Shown in pieces: positions 44,631 through 58,889 of a stretch of DNA of 64,000 nucleotides; the stretch's first letter is position 1; every line of letters starts with the position of its first letter. The position numbers and the translations under genes were made by a program. This stretch comes from Isoetes taiwanensis (Eukaryota; Streptophyta; Lycopodiopsida; Isoetales; Isoetaceae): contig JAJEKV010000073.1 of NCBI GenBank assembly GCA_021234155.1, positions 4,376,001 to 4,440,000 on the forward strand, in the 5' to 3' direction. The notes under the pieces are model-generated. The model worked only from the letters and a program-made list of their open reading frames with translations. It searched no databases and was not told the DNA's origin.

Positions 44631-45579
44631 AGGCTGGGAAAATTCTCCGAGAGGAAAGTTTTAGGGTTTTGAAATCTAACGATGCCAGAGTTTCTAGGTG
44701 AGACACAAAGTTTCTTCGTGATGCATGAGGCTTCTAAGGCTCGAAAAAGGAAGAAAAAAAAAAATTTAGGGTTCTTCATGGCGTGGTTGTTCCGGAATCT
44801 TGTTTTTAGGGTCTGGCCGATCATCGCTTCTAAGTTTGATCTGTTGGCAAAATCCGGATGAATCTACCAGATTCCATCTCTCCAAAGCCATCTCTTCAAT
44901 TCCATCTCTTCATGTCCAATGAAAGCGTGCCTATTGCATTGCGCTGTCGGATTTGTCCACATGTCCATTGTCGAATCTCCATGTCCACTTGTCGGATTTG
45001 TTCCAGATGAACAAGCCAGGTGCTTCGACAACTTACTAGAAGAGCTCGACAGGTATGGCATCATTTAGCCGTCACCATTAAAACTCCTCGGTAGACTGCA
45101 CTGCTCTCTTGAACAGATCCTCGGTAGATTACACTGAACTGCTCTCTTGTCCAGCTTATGTATATTCAGATATATCTGTTATATGAGTTATCCAGGTACG
45201 AATGTTGATGATTTGCTCATGATACAAATGAATACAAATTATGTGGGCTGAAACTGTAAAACTGTAGTGTTTTTTGTCATAATTTCTGGTGTTGGTCATG
45301 TAATTACTTCATTTGAAGCTTGTTTGTCTCTGCAGACATCACACAGGCGTAGATCAGACAGACTGGAGGTTGGAAATGCGCCCGAATATGAAGGGTTTAT
45401 CCAGCTGAAATGACATGATTAAAGTTTGAAAATTGCTTGTGGAGACACGCAAAATCAGAGTCTGGGAGTACTAGCAGCTCTATTTTCCGTCTATTTTCTT
45501 CTCTCCAGCTCTAAATTTGACAGTGAGTGCATATTGTTGTTTATCCGTTGTTAAATGTAACTACTTACAATGTTAACTA

Positions 45580-46440
45580 GGTTTATCTTTGATAGGTTAT
45601 TTTACTCTATAAGATTGGCAGTTCTACTTTATTAGAGAGATCAAATTCTACTTACAGTGTTAAGTAGATTATTCTAGCTTATCTTTTCTAGGTTATTTTA
45701 CTCTATAATATTGGCAGTTCTACTTTATTAGGGAGATCAGATCCTGTGAAGTACATAGATCTTTCATGATTTGGAGGGTGATTTTTCTTATTAAACACAA
45801 GTTTCATGGATTTGTAAGTTTGAATTGTTGCTTGAATAACTTTGTTTGCCTTCTATCAGTCGTGATTTAGAAGTAAATCAGAAGGAATTTTTCCTTGCAA
45901 GATGCCCCAAGTTGAATTTTAGCTGCTAACCTAGTGTTCCAAAGCAGAAGTACAATGTTGTAGCACTTCCTGTAAGAGACTCAAAGTTTTTTAGGTACCC
46001 TTAATTTTCTAGCAGCGAAGTTGGCGAAATTGTCTCTGGCGAAATTGTCTCTGGCGAAATTGTCTCTGAGCTGCATTCTAGTAAATATCTCAAAAGCCCC
46101 CTTTATATTTACATGCTGAAGTAAATTTTATCAAAAGCCCCTTTCATATTTACATGCTGACCATAAGCAAGTGTGATCAAGCTCTACGTAGTGGTGGTCA
46201 AGCTACACACATTTGCATAATAACAACTTTTCTAAGCTCATGCCCAAACCATATCTAAGGGTTTGATCATTCCTTTCAAAAGCATTCAAAAATTTTTGTA
46301 CTTGAACAATGAACTAGAAACAACTCCAAATTAGATTTCTCACTTAGATAAATGCTATGTGCAAAATATAAATAAAATGATGTAGCCTTTAAGTCTCACT
46401 TAGATAATCTTCTTTGTGCAAAATATAAAACCAAGGATGT
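45580..46440 (+). repeat. Run of small direct duplications inside the inserted element
   Basis: Four separate duplications: about 65 bp at 45594-45658 and 45683-45750 (AGGTTATTTTACTCTATAA, TTGGCAGTTCTACTTTATTA); GGCGAAATTGTCTCT three times at 46029-46076; CAAAAGCCCC..TTTACATGCTGA twice at 46090-46160; TCTCACTTAGATAA..GTGCAAAATATAAA twice at 46337-46430. Confidence 0.8.
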
Positions 46441-46945
46441 AGAATTAGAGGTTGAGGAAACTACACTAATGGCATGCATCAATCAAATGAAAGTACACCC
46501 ATCCCTTTTTAGGCATTTCCATATTCGATAACCATAACACATATGATGAAATACCTGCATATGTTGTCCGTGTGAATGTTCCTTCACATATATATTTGAA
46601 ATCTATATGACAACCATGTGATCTTTCTTTTGCTGCATAACAATATATCTTTCTTCCTTTGCAACTACCATCACAAAATTTTTTATATACAATATAAAAG
46701 AGAATCTATTGTATTTACATTTATTTTTACCATAGAAATTTTTGTGGCTCTCGTAAATGCTGGTTTGACTCCCAAAATGGCATATTTTTTTTAAGGGTCT
46801 TCTTATTTATATTATATCACTCTAAAAAAGCTGTATTTAAGGACAATTTTGAACAACTTGCATTCAAAAACCTTGATTGCCCCCTATTTTGCTTCATTTT
46901 TTAGTTTTCCAATTTTTTTAGAGGAATCTTTCAAACGCACTTTTT

Positions 46946-46975
46946 AAATAAGTGTGTTTCATTTTAAACATTGTT
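46946..46975 (-). repeat. Right TIR of the inserted element
   Basis: Reverse complement matches 43604-43633 at 27 of 30 positions. Confidence 0.85.
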
Positions 46976-48268
46976 ATAAGAAAAAATCAAGAGAAACCAT
47001 AATATATAGAATACGTTTGTTATTGCCTCGAATTGGAGAAGCATTCTATTTGAGACAAATTTTGCTACAGCAACCTGCAAGAACATGGGAAGAGCTCAAA
47101 GTGGTGAATGGCGAACAACATCAAACGTATCAGCAAGTTGCCGAGGCATGAGGACTACTTGCTGCACACAATGAGGCAATACTAGCTATGGAAGAAGCTG
47201 CATCATTGCCTTAAGCCCCACGCAATTGTGCTTTTTATCTGTGATGCTTTTGCTTGATCACACACCAGCAATAGAGATATGGAACAAATTCCAAGTGCAT
47301 ATGAGCCTCGACTTGCTGGACCAATACTCAAACGATGAGACAAGCACATTCAATAAGTGTCTCCATCTAATCAATAACATACTAACACAACATGCTACCA
47401 ATATCATTGCCTTTGGCTTGCAATTGCAGCTTCGTCTTTCAAGGGACGTCATGAATGAACTAGCTAGATTTTCAGATCACGCGGCATATATAAATACTAC
47501 CATGCAAATGGCGAGCATGATGAATGCTAACCAATCGGATATATATCTCTATATACGGGAGCAACTAGAATTTCCACAGAATGAAGGACCAATTGTTGTG
47601 GATGGAAAAGCGGGCACAGGTAAAACATTCGTACTCAATTGCATATGCCTATTACTACGTGGTCATGGAAACATAGTACTCCCATGTGGCACAACAGGAC
47701 TTTGTGCTCTATTATATCCAGGAGGTCGAACGGCGCACTCACTCTTCCAGATCCCCGTCACAGAAAACAACGCGGGCTTATACTCATTATTGGAACGAGA
47801 TTCTGGAGCTCGTAGAAGCAAATGCCATAATTTGGGATGAATCTCAATGGCCAATAAAGCTGTGATAGAGAGTGTGAACTATTCATATTATGAAATGGCT
47901 TGATATGGAAAAAGGTCCCGTCAAGAATGTCAGAGTGATAGTTGAGTCAATGCATATGAAAGTTGTAATGGTGAGGGTATTGGATGCATCGGATACATGC
48001 ATATATCCAATTTCTAGAGCAGATTTCTTCTATCAACCAGAGAATCGACCATGGACTATCCACAGGCGCCAGCTGCATCTTCGGCTGGCATACTCAACCA
48101 CTTTCAACAGTTGTCAAGGAATGACGTTGGATCGCATCGTTCTTGACTTATGCACAAACACCTTCGCACTATACGGCTCTTACACGAATACGCAAAAAAG
48201 AAGATGCACTTATCCTCCTCAGCCTCGAAAACACAATGAGACAAAACAGAAAATGTGGTTTATAAAGA
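46976..48268 (+). pseudogene. Helitron B helicase portion
   Basis: RIRLLLPRIGEAFYLRQILL resumes directly after the insertion. Then come LARFSDHAAYINTTMQMASM, an intact Walker A (DGKAGTGKTFVLN, about 47600-47640), and LPCGTTGLCALLYPGGRTAH. At 47840-47890 the frame breaks and about 600 bp covering Walker B to motif V is missing compared with copy A. The end continues with MKWLDMEKG, FFYQPENRPWTIHRRQLHLR, LAYSTTFNSCQGMTLDRIVL and a frameshifted motif VI. Intact Walker A here contrasts with the altered one in copy A. Confidence 0.85.
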
Positions 48269-48336
48269 ACTCCTTTCCTAATCATGTACGTCCATTTCAC
48301 TCGAACTATCATCTGTGTTTAGTGTACATGTATAGG

Positions 48337-48442
48337 AAACACAAGTCGAGTAACCTCTCAATTAATAAGGTACGTCTTTGCAATTCCAAAAACACAAGTC
48401 GAGTAGCCTCTCAGTTAATAAGGTACGTCTTTGCAATTCCGA
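48337..48442 (+). repeat. 53-bp tandem duplication
   Basis: Two copies of ACACAAGTCGAGTA(A/G)CCTCTCA followed by AATAAGGTACGTCTTTGC. A partial third (CTAATAAGGTACGAGTT) occurs at 48571. Confidence 0.9.
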
Positions 48443-48719
48443 AAAGGGGGGGTGGGAAGATCGAATAAATGTTTTATTCTTTTATTAACATGGCTCTGGT
48501 CCTTCCATAGTGTACTTATTTTCATAGGTGTAGTGCACTTGTGTAACAGTGCACTACTTCTGGAGGTTCTCTGCTAATAAGGTACGAGTTATGAATGATT
48601 CTCTCCCTACAGTCCATGGGATAAACGATTTGTTGCTTTGATACTATGATAATAGAAAAAAAGTCGGGTGGGAGGGATTGAAGAGAACAAATATATATTA
48701 AGAAATAACAAGATGTTGT

Positions 48720-51732
<3,013 letters not shown>

Positions 51733-52330
51733 AAAGCAGAACAGGGTCTAAGAGAAGGCTAAATGGAGGAGGGCACGAAGAGGAGGAAGATGAAGAGGAA
51801 GAGGAAGAGGAAGACGGATCAGAAAAGGCACCTGATAGACAAATGGTTATACTAAAGGCATTTATGCTCATCTTATGTGGAGCTATAATCGTTGGAATGT
51901 TCTCAGATCCTTTAGTGGAAACTACCAACTTTTCAACTGCAAGCAAGATTCCAACCTTCTTTGTAGCCTTTGTCGCAACTCCACTGGCTACCAATTCTAG
52001 TAAACCAATATCCTCAATAATATTTGCAGCAAAGAAAAGGAAAAGGAACATATCAATGACATACTCTCAGGTTCTTAAACCTGAACACTGCACATTGTTA
52101 GTGTTACTGATGTTCTAATGAGTGGTGTTTTACAGATATGTGGCAGAGTCGCAATGAACAACACTCTATGTTTTGGAATATTTCTAGAAGTGGTAGTGGC
52201 TAGAGGCTTGGTATATGGGACTCCTCATCTAAGGCCATCTAAGGTGACAAATATTTTCCTCTTTGAATAGGCCTTGTTGCCCTGGTCCTTTACCCTGTAG
52301 CCACCATCTTATTTTTCTTCTCTGATGGTC
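51733..52330 (+). pseudogene. C-terminal part of an NCL-type sodium/calcium exchanger
   Basis: The exon 51733-52070 (AG acceptor, GT donor) encodes an acidic linker (EEEEDEEEEEEEDG) then ILKAFMLILCGAIIVGMFSD, ASKIPTFFVAFVATPLATNS and FAAKKRKRNISMTYSQ. The next exon from 52136 gives AMNNTLCFGIFLEVVVARGL, and LVALVLYPVATILFFFSDG follows near 52270. This is the second half of the plant EF-hand Na+/Ca2+ exchanger NCL, a vacuolar or plasma-membrane transporter. In the alpha-repeat the usual N(A/S)SE reads NSSKP, so the ion-binding Glu is missing. The first half and EF hands are not in the upstream sequence. It is a truncated gene copy. Confidence 0.75.
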
Positions 52331-52919
52331 TGAAAAGAAAAATAACCTTATGGACAACCCAAATCATTTGAAAACATATGAGCTTTTAGGCCCACGGCTA
52401 ATAATTGTGACTAATCAATACTTGAAATTGCAAACACAAACTTAAAAGATGTACAGACCTTTCAGAAATTGCATAGGGTGTATGGTCCCTGCTGAATGTT
52501 GAATGAAGGGTGAGGAAAGCTGGCAAATTACAGCTGACACTATGTATACTTAGATCCATGAGTTCATGAGCATCATCCACGTTATTAATCACAGGCTGCA
52601 CCAAATTTTCCAGGCATCAGAAACTCTAAAGCAAAATTTCGAGGCTAGAATATCTAGTATTATAACAGGGGTTTTTTTTGTGTTTTTGTACTGTTCTCTC
52701 TAAGGTTTTCATATGATTTGGTGGTTGTATTCATCCAGGTGTACTAAATAGTATTTCTAGAGTGCACTCTTTTGTTAGCCGTTGATTTTAGGAAAGGGGG
52801 CAAATCCTATGGTGGAGGCCACTCTGTCCAGCTAGCCTTAGCTATGATAGAATAAAGGGCAAAGGGCAATTAGGTTGCCTAAGAAAGGGAAAGCCATAGC
52901 CAAAATCTTAGAGTAAGAC

Positions 52920-53755
52920 CTTGTCTACAGCTTTTCCTTGGTGTTTTTCTTTCCGACTATCTACTCCGGTGTTCTTGTTGTCTTTTGTGCTGGATTTGTC
53001 CTCGTCTTCCTATTCCATCACGACCCACATCAAGCTTTTGCCCCATTATTCTGCGCCCATATCCCATTTTGCACTGTAGCTTCCCCTTGGCCAACAAGAG
53101 GTGTCAGCTTTTGGGCTCTCCATTCCGTCATAAATGTTGGCTCTGATGCTCTCATGTTCGACGGTCTGGGAAAGCTCTGCATATCCTTCAAATTTTGCCA
53201 CCAGATTTGCGATGGCACCAGCATTTGGCGGTTTCTTCATTCTTGGTTCACCACAGCCAGAGGTGAAGGGATCTGTGTTGTTCCTGACATAAATTACAAC
53301 CCTAAAATTTGGTCTTTTCCAGACCAGAAGGATCTCCAGATTTCAGAGCTTTATTGCTTAGAAATAACAAAGAGGCCTAAAATCCCAAGACCCGGAGAGG
53401 TTCAGATAGATTCTAATTCAGTTGTTACACATTGTTTTAGCTTCTCGGTAGATCAGATTATGGATCTGAAACGACAAGCAGGGCTTAAATTAGGGCAAGA
53501 AAGACTGAGCACATTCCAAGTTGTTTCTGCACACATATGGCACCATATTACCAAGGCAAGAGGATTGGCAGATGATGACATAACAAAATTGATCTTTTCT
53601 TTAAGCTGCAGGAACAGGCTAGATGGATTGTCTGATTCGTATTTTGGAAAGGGGGCTCCGTCATAAATCGTTGCATAAGGGCCATTACTTGCCCGTGGGC
53701 TTCTGCAAGGGATTTTTAACAATTTAGAGCATGCTTTGAATAAGATTGATGCGTA
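52920..53755 (+). pseudogene. BAHD acyltransferase, internal fragment
   Basis: The 242-codon ORF has LCISFKFCHQICDGTSIWRF with the catalytic HxxxD motif (H-Q-I-C-D, codons about 53199-53213), then FLHSWFTTARGEGICVVPD, SVVTHCFSFSVDQIMDLKRQ and RLSTFQVVSAHIWHHITKAR, ending NRLDGLSDSYFGKG. BAHD enzymes are cytosolic and transfer acyl groups from CoA to alcohols or amines. The order matches family members, but the protein stops at 53666, at the YFGN block, and the C-terminal DFGWG motif is absent. The first 100 residues are also not family-like, so the start is unreliable. Confidence 0.75.
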
Positions 53756-53759
53756 AACT

Positions 53760-55215
53760 TCTTCAAAGGTTCTTGTATTGTATCAAAATGTGCAAAAGAT
53801 AATGCGCAGTCGCCCCACAGTTGTTCCATTGTAAGTCCTCTCTGCTTTGCTCTAGCGTATGCTTTTGCCCTAATTACAAAACATTGGGCTTGTTTCACAT
53901 TGTGTATTGCTGATGTACACTTGGACACTTGTTTGAGCAGGAATCATCCTCCGCCCAATACATAGTGCAGCAGTATATTGCAGCAACAGGAGGTCTTTGC
54001 AGTCAGGGATGCTGCACTCATTGCAGCTCAGGAACTCAAGGGTAATCTGATTCGTTTTCATTTTGGCGGAGGTATGGGCACTATCAGTTGGCTGAGTTTT
54101 ATTGTGTTCTTGCATTGGTATCTAGTTGGGGCAAGCATGAGCGAGTTTTGTACAGTCCTATTACCCATGTTCACTGCTGCACTCAGTTTAGCTTGGGGAA
54201 GCATTTGATAATAAAAAATTGTAACATGGGTTACAATACAAGTTCCAAAATGGCTAAGAGAGCAAACGAGTATGACCGATTATGTCTAAATGGCAAATTT
54301 GTACAGAATGTTAGAACTGTGTTTAAAATGGTGGCTTCTACCTGCTCTCAGTTAGAGAATAACTATATTTATGTCAGGAAGAGACTTAAGCATTTCTTGT
54401 GGGAAGTACAAGCTTATGTGCAAAGCCATCAAAGCCATGAAGATGCTTTGTTTTCCAAGCGGTATCCTTAGTACATATTGCCTTGGGTAACCAATTGTAT
54501 CCAGTATATGGAATATGTAGCTTGAAGAAGGTAGGTATCAGTTATTGTGATTTGACTTCCCGGGTGGTTCATTTTATAGGCAAAAAATTTATAGAAACAG
54601 AAATTTACATGATGGTCGTCTTGTCATTGTTAGCATGTTTCTAAATTCTTAGTTTTGTTGCTGCACTTGTTCTCTTCAAATCTTGGTCTTGAACTAATGT
54701 TTTCTGTTCTTTTAATGTGTTACCATTTGTCTATTATCTATCATGGTATTATGTCACACTTAATATTAGGACTTCGAATATAATGGCTTGTTTTTAGCTC
54801 TACTACCATTTTCTATTATGATTCGTATGCACTAAGGAATCTCCATGCACAGATATTATGTGCACAATATTACATGCACTAAGGAATCTCCATGCACAGA
54901 TATTACATGCACAATATTACATGCAGAAGTGTTTCTAAAATTGTTACATGCATTTATCCATCATCCATCATTAGAGTATTAGGTAATCTCTATATCTACA
55001 CCCCTACACCATCCTTAAGGCCCCGAAGGGGCCAAAAAAAATTTTAGTTTACACAAACCATTAACACACAACTACCATCAACATTATTAACATAAACCAT
55101 TGCATTTGTCACATTTAAATTAAAATCCCCCTTAAACCTCCTTTGGTTTGGGTGCATATTCACACGGGGGGTTACGTAAGGCAGCGAGAGCCCCAAAAAA
55201 ATTACAATACATGTA
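53760..55215. other. Intergenic, no gene recognised
   Basis: Small ORFs near 53980-54470 have no recognisable domain. A CTAAGGAATCTCCATGCACAG motif is duplicated at 54833 and 54879. Confidence 0.4.
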
Positions 55216-55700
55216 TCAAGCCTGTGGTTCCATTATCTCCAGTGCAATTGCAAAACAATTGCAACAAATGTAAAAAGAAGATATACATGAAACAAACGTA
55301 TGAAGAAGATATACCTTACCAGTAGGACGAAGCAAATCTCTAAATAGGAGCGAACCGTCTATGAGAAAATCCAAACTGCATAGCAGTGCGTCATAATGGA
55401 CTGCCATCCATCTGTATACAGGATTTTTAAGGATTGACAAATGGTATGTAGCCATACTTGCTGCACTTCTGTCCGTTGCTATACCATAATCAATAATTCA
55501 GTTCATATTCTTCCTCTGCACATCTAAGTGGCAAGTATTTACCTCAAAAAGTGCTGCTGCTTTGCTGCAAATATTTTAGAGCATCAAAACCATAGATATA
55601 AAAGCGTCACGATTTGCACATGGCATTGTAACATACCTTCAAACATCTGCGCTCTCCATTCCAGTTAAGGAGGACAGCTCAGGACTGTTGCAGAGAGGCT
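55216..55700 (-). other. Possible exons of an unknown minus-strand gene
   Basis: Minus-strand pieces with splice-like borders: about 55455-55317 (RWMAVHYDALLCSLDFLIDG, LFRDLLRPTG then a GT donor) and a short KAAALFE piece near 55545. Not recognised, and no lesion-free gene can be built. Confidence 0.25.
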
Positions 55701-56436
55701 TCCATAGGCATCCTTGTAAAATATTCTTCTATGCAAATATATTTGCATGGCCTAAAATATCAAATCTGAATATAAGAACTTCAAGGGTCTGTGCTGCTCA
55801 AATCTAGTGCCATTGAAGGCTGTAGAGGTGATGCAAACAATTAAATTCCATAATCTATGCAGCATAAGATAAAGCCTCTATTCATCTATGGGCCAAATAA
55901 AAAACAATTACCTCAACAAGAAAATAAAGAATAATGTCCATATTCCTTGTTTCTGAACTCATGATCATCATTGCAAATCCCAACGACAGAAAATTACCAT
56001 GAAACTTTGAGCATGACCTGTAGGTTTATTATGGCAAATTGATTCCTTAAAGATGCATAACAACCAAGAGACAAAGGAAAACATGCAAGGTATGTGCGAT
56101 TAGAAGTAAATATAACGTACGTAATAGAGAATAGCTGCTTCGGTCGAACGGGCTCAAAAAAGAAGCTGATACAGATCATTAAAGAGCTCCTCAGATTCAG
56201 ATAACTCTTAAAATAATAATTACTCTATCAGACTACATGCTTAAATGAGTAGTCAAGAAGACATAAAGAAAGCAAAAGCCCTCATGCCTGATATCTTGCC
56301 TGTGGAAGCTATAACGGCAACGCCCTTGGATTCCACCATCTGCCGCCATGAAGAACCCATGTTTCCAATCAATCTGCAACTAAAGTCAGATAAAAACAGA
56401 CAAATGCTTCGACAAAGGATGAATTCTTTAACTTAC
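55701..56436. other. Non-coding flank of the RBOH fragment
   Basis: No continuation of the RBOH EF-hand exons could be found here, although the donor at 56436 requires one. AT-rich. Confidence 0.35.
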
Positions 56437-56867
56437 ATATGGAAGAAAATCTCCATTCGCGAATCGAAATCTTGGTTGGTTATCTGCAGCCATAGTTCGC
56501 AGAGTTCTTCTTTTGAAATGGTTTCCGTCTTTGGGCCCGATCTTTTCGAAATGAGAGCTTCAAAGAGGGCATCTGCAAATTCTGAAGTCTTGTCCATTCC
56601 TACATAATTTTCAAGCAGTATTGAACACAATTATACAGTTTAGCAGAGTCGCCTATAAATCTAAGATCGAGACATACCAATACAATGGCCGAAATCCTTC
56701 CTAGAAATCTTGCCATTGACAGATAACTTATCAAAGCGTTGTTCTGCAAATTCCAATGAAGCTTTTGGATCCTTTTCCGCTGATTCAGCTATAAATCTCA
56801 AACCCTGAAGAGCTCCCGCCTTGGCTTGCCAATTTCTCTTAACATATCCTTGTAGATGCCACGGCAA
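56437..56867 (-). pseudogene. Respiratory burst oxidase (RBOH) N-terminal exons
   Basis: Two exons joined in phase: about 56867-56678 (GALQGLRFIAESAEK, EQRFDKLSVNGKISRKDFGHCIG, GT donor) and 56599-56437 (MDKTSEFADALFEALISKR, ETISKEELCELWLQI, DFDSRMEIFFHM, GT donor). This is the EF-hand-bearing N-terminal region of plant NADPH oxidases, which make apoplastic superoxide under calcium control. The next exon should continue VDKNADGRI, but none is found downstream. The Ser/Arg-rich N-terminus upstream is also replaced by unrelated sequence, so this is an orphan fragment. The two exons themselves carry no stop. Confidence 0.8.
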
Positions 56868-57240
56868 TACATGTCGGTCCCTCTGTATCTATAGCATGCG
56901 CTCTCTGCCGGATAAGGATGGAAATAAGAAAAAAAAACCATAACGACGATTTTTGGAAAATCGGCAAGTTTTTCCGGCAGGTAGAAACCCAAAAATCATA
57001 GGAAATCGACTTCAAAAAAATTCCAAATTTTTTTTTGGCCAAACCGGAAAATCCCAAATTAACAAGATTGATATAAACACAAGTACCCATTCAATAGCCC
57101 TCCCATTTGCATGTGAAGTTCTAAGCCTATTTCAAAAAGCAAACACCTTTTTAATAAACCAACACTTTACATACCAACACTTTACACTTTAAATAAGATA
57201 TTTCTTTCTTTCCTTTTACTTGAAAGCTATTTTTTTTCAA

Positions 57241-58030
57241 GATGGATCACACCAAGCGAATAATACATATGCAAAAAAGGGGACACACTAAATTCGCATA
57301 GTGTGATCCACTTTCTTATTTGTTGTCAAATTAAAATTAAACACAAGCACCTATTCTTATTTGCATCTAAAATGCTTTACCACTCTTAAGTACATAAGTA
57401 TTAGCCCTTTCCAAAGAGCATATCCTTTTTTAAGAAGGATCACACCAAGTGAATAGTACATATGCAAAAAAAAAAAAATGGAACACACTAAATTCATATG
57501 ATGCGATCCACTTTCTTATTTGTTGTTAAATTAAAATTAAATACAAGTACCCCTTCTTATTTAATGTTTTACCACCCCAAATACATAAAGTTATTAGCCA
57601 TTTTCAAAGAGCATATCCTTTTTTAAGAAGGATCACATCAAGTGAATAATACATATGTAAAAAAAATGGAACACAACCATTTTGCATGGTGTGATACGCT
57701 TTCTTGCTTGTTGTCAAATTAAACTTAAACACAAGTACCCCTTCCGTTTTGCATCTAAAATACTTTACCACCCCAAGTACATAAAGTTATTAGCCCCTTT
57801 CAAAAAGCAAACACTTTATCAATAAACGAGCACGTCACATATCTACACTCTACTTCAAATAAGACATATATATATTTCTTTTATTAGAAGATAATCAAAG
57901 TAATTTTACTATTGGAAGTCATCTTTTTCCAAAAAGAGCACACTAAGCGAATTATGTACACGCTAAAAAGTTAGAATACACTAAATTCGCATGGTGTGAT
58001 CCACTTTCTTGTTTGTTGTCAATAGATAAT
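57241..58030 (+). repeat. 193-bp tandem satellite, about four units
   Basis: Units begin GA(T/A)GGATCACA(C/T)CAAG at 57241, 57434 and 57627 (period 193). A more diverged unit begins near 57943. Each contains AAATTC(G/A)CAT(A/G).TG.GATCCACTTTC and TTTGTTGT(C/T)AAATTAAA. AT-rich and non-coding. Related scraps lie at 49.3-49.6 kb and 58.73 kb. Confidence 0.9.
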
Positions 58031-58880
58031 AACACCAAGTCCCTCATCAATAGTCTCCCATTTGCATATAATATATGTAGCATTCCAAGTTATATTATAT
58101 TTTATGAACTAAACTTTTTCAAAGAGGGTCCCAAAATACAAATACTTAATCAATAAACCAACACCATACCAACAACCAAAGCTTTCTTAAATAATATTTT
58201 TATGTTATTTTATCAAACCTAACAATGTTTCCATATGTGACACTTTGTTAACTGACCCAAAGGCTCATGAATGCGACATTTTACACATTATGCCTTTGGA
58301 ACTTTTATGTTGTGGCATTAGTAAACACCTCTAATGGAGCAAATATTTTGTACTCGTTTTTTCAACATCCCTGGCTGCACGTCTTATCAAACATTTATTC
58401 ATTGCAAGGGCATCATTCTCATAACTTTGAGGCTTGCACAATTCGCTTAAAAGAGGTCATCGGATGACTTTCAAGCTCGGCTCCTAACTTTACAACGTAA
58501 AACTAGATGCCCATTGCCCTGAAGGTATATCTTGGAAAAGCATGTCCTTTATGTCCATATGTTAGACAACAACGATGATAGTAACGCTTTCCCATAGTCT
58601 CAAATCCTCGACATCTGATAAACATAGCCCAAAGAAAAATAATTGATTCAGTAAGTGAATATAAATCAAAAAGAGAGAGAGAGAAAAAAAACAAGCATCA
58701 CATGACGTAAAATCTCACTACACATTTACAAAGTGCATATGCATTTTCGCATGGTATGATCCATATATTATTGAAGTTGCAAATTTGCAAATATCCTCCT
58801 CTTCAAATCACCCCTCTCCGCTTCCCCTTTTTTTTTTGCAATATACTATCCATAGCATTTATTTTGAAGCCTATACTTCT
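58031..58880. other. Non-coding AT-rich flank of the satellite
   Basis: No gene is seen. Contains a further satellite-like scrap near 58735 (TTTTCGCATGGTATGATCCA). Confidence 0.4.
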
Positions 58881-58889
58881 ACCTATTCA

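Larger units (their letters stand above)
43604..46975. mobile_element. 3.37-kb TIR element inserted in Helitron B
   Basis: The 30-bp ends 43604-43633 and 46946-46975 are inverted copies with 27 of 30 matches (AACAA.GTTTAAA.TGAAAC). ATAA flanks both sides (43600-43603 and 46976-46979), a possible 4-bp target duplication. The Helitron protein is colinear across the junction when compared with copy A (…FTG then KKKSRETIIYRIR against FTQNIIKKRTRQPLICRIR), so the insertion is well supported. The interior has no recognisable transposase, only repeats, so it is non-autonomous. A TAA (3-bp) duplication would point to PIF/Harbinger, but the alignment favours 4 bp; the superfamily is unassigned. Confidence 0.85.
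40954..48268 (+). mobile_element. Helitron relic B, split by a 3.37-kb insertion
   Basis: A fuller version of the Helitron at 8.5-11.2 kb. N-terminal and Rep parts lie at 40954-43540, the helicase at 46976-48268, and 43604-46975 is a separate inserted element. Lesions are a frameshift at an A-run near 41060, a stop and frameshift near 41727, a stop at 42814, further stops beyond 43220, the insertion, a frameshift near 47155-47210, and a deletion of about 600 bp of helicase at 47880. The start MPRKEWFASICKEDREKI at 40954 fits a Helitron-type basic N-terminus. Confidence 0.88.

Noticed and set aside
54088-54471. 127-codon ORF of plausible composition
   Set aside because: No recognisable family, no splice support, and overlapping ORFs in another frame are equally long.
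56245-56607. 120-codon plus-strand ORF
   Set aside because: Antisense shadow of the RBOH exon, which has a clear family match and splice sites.
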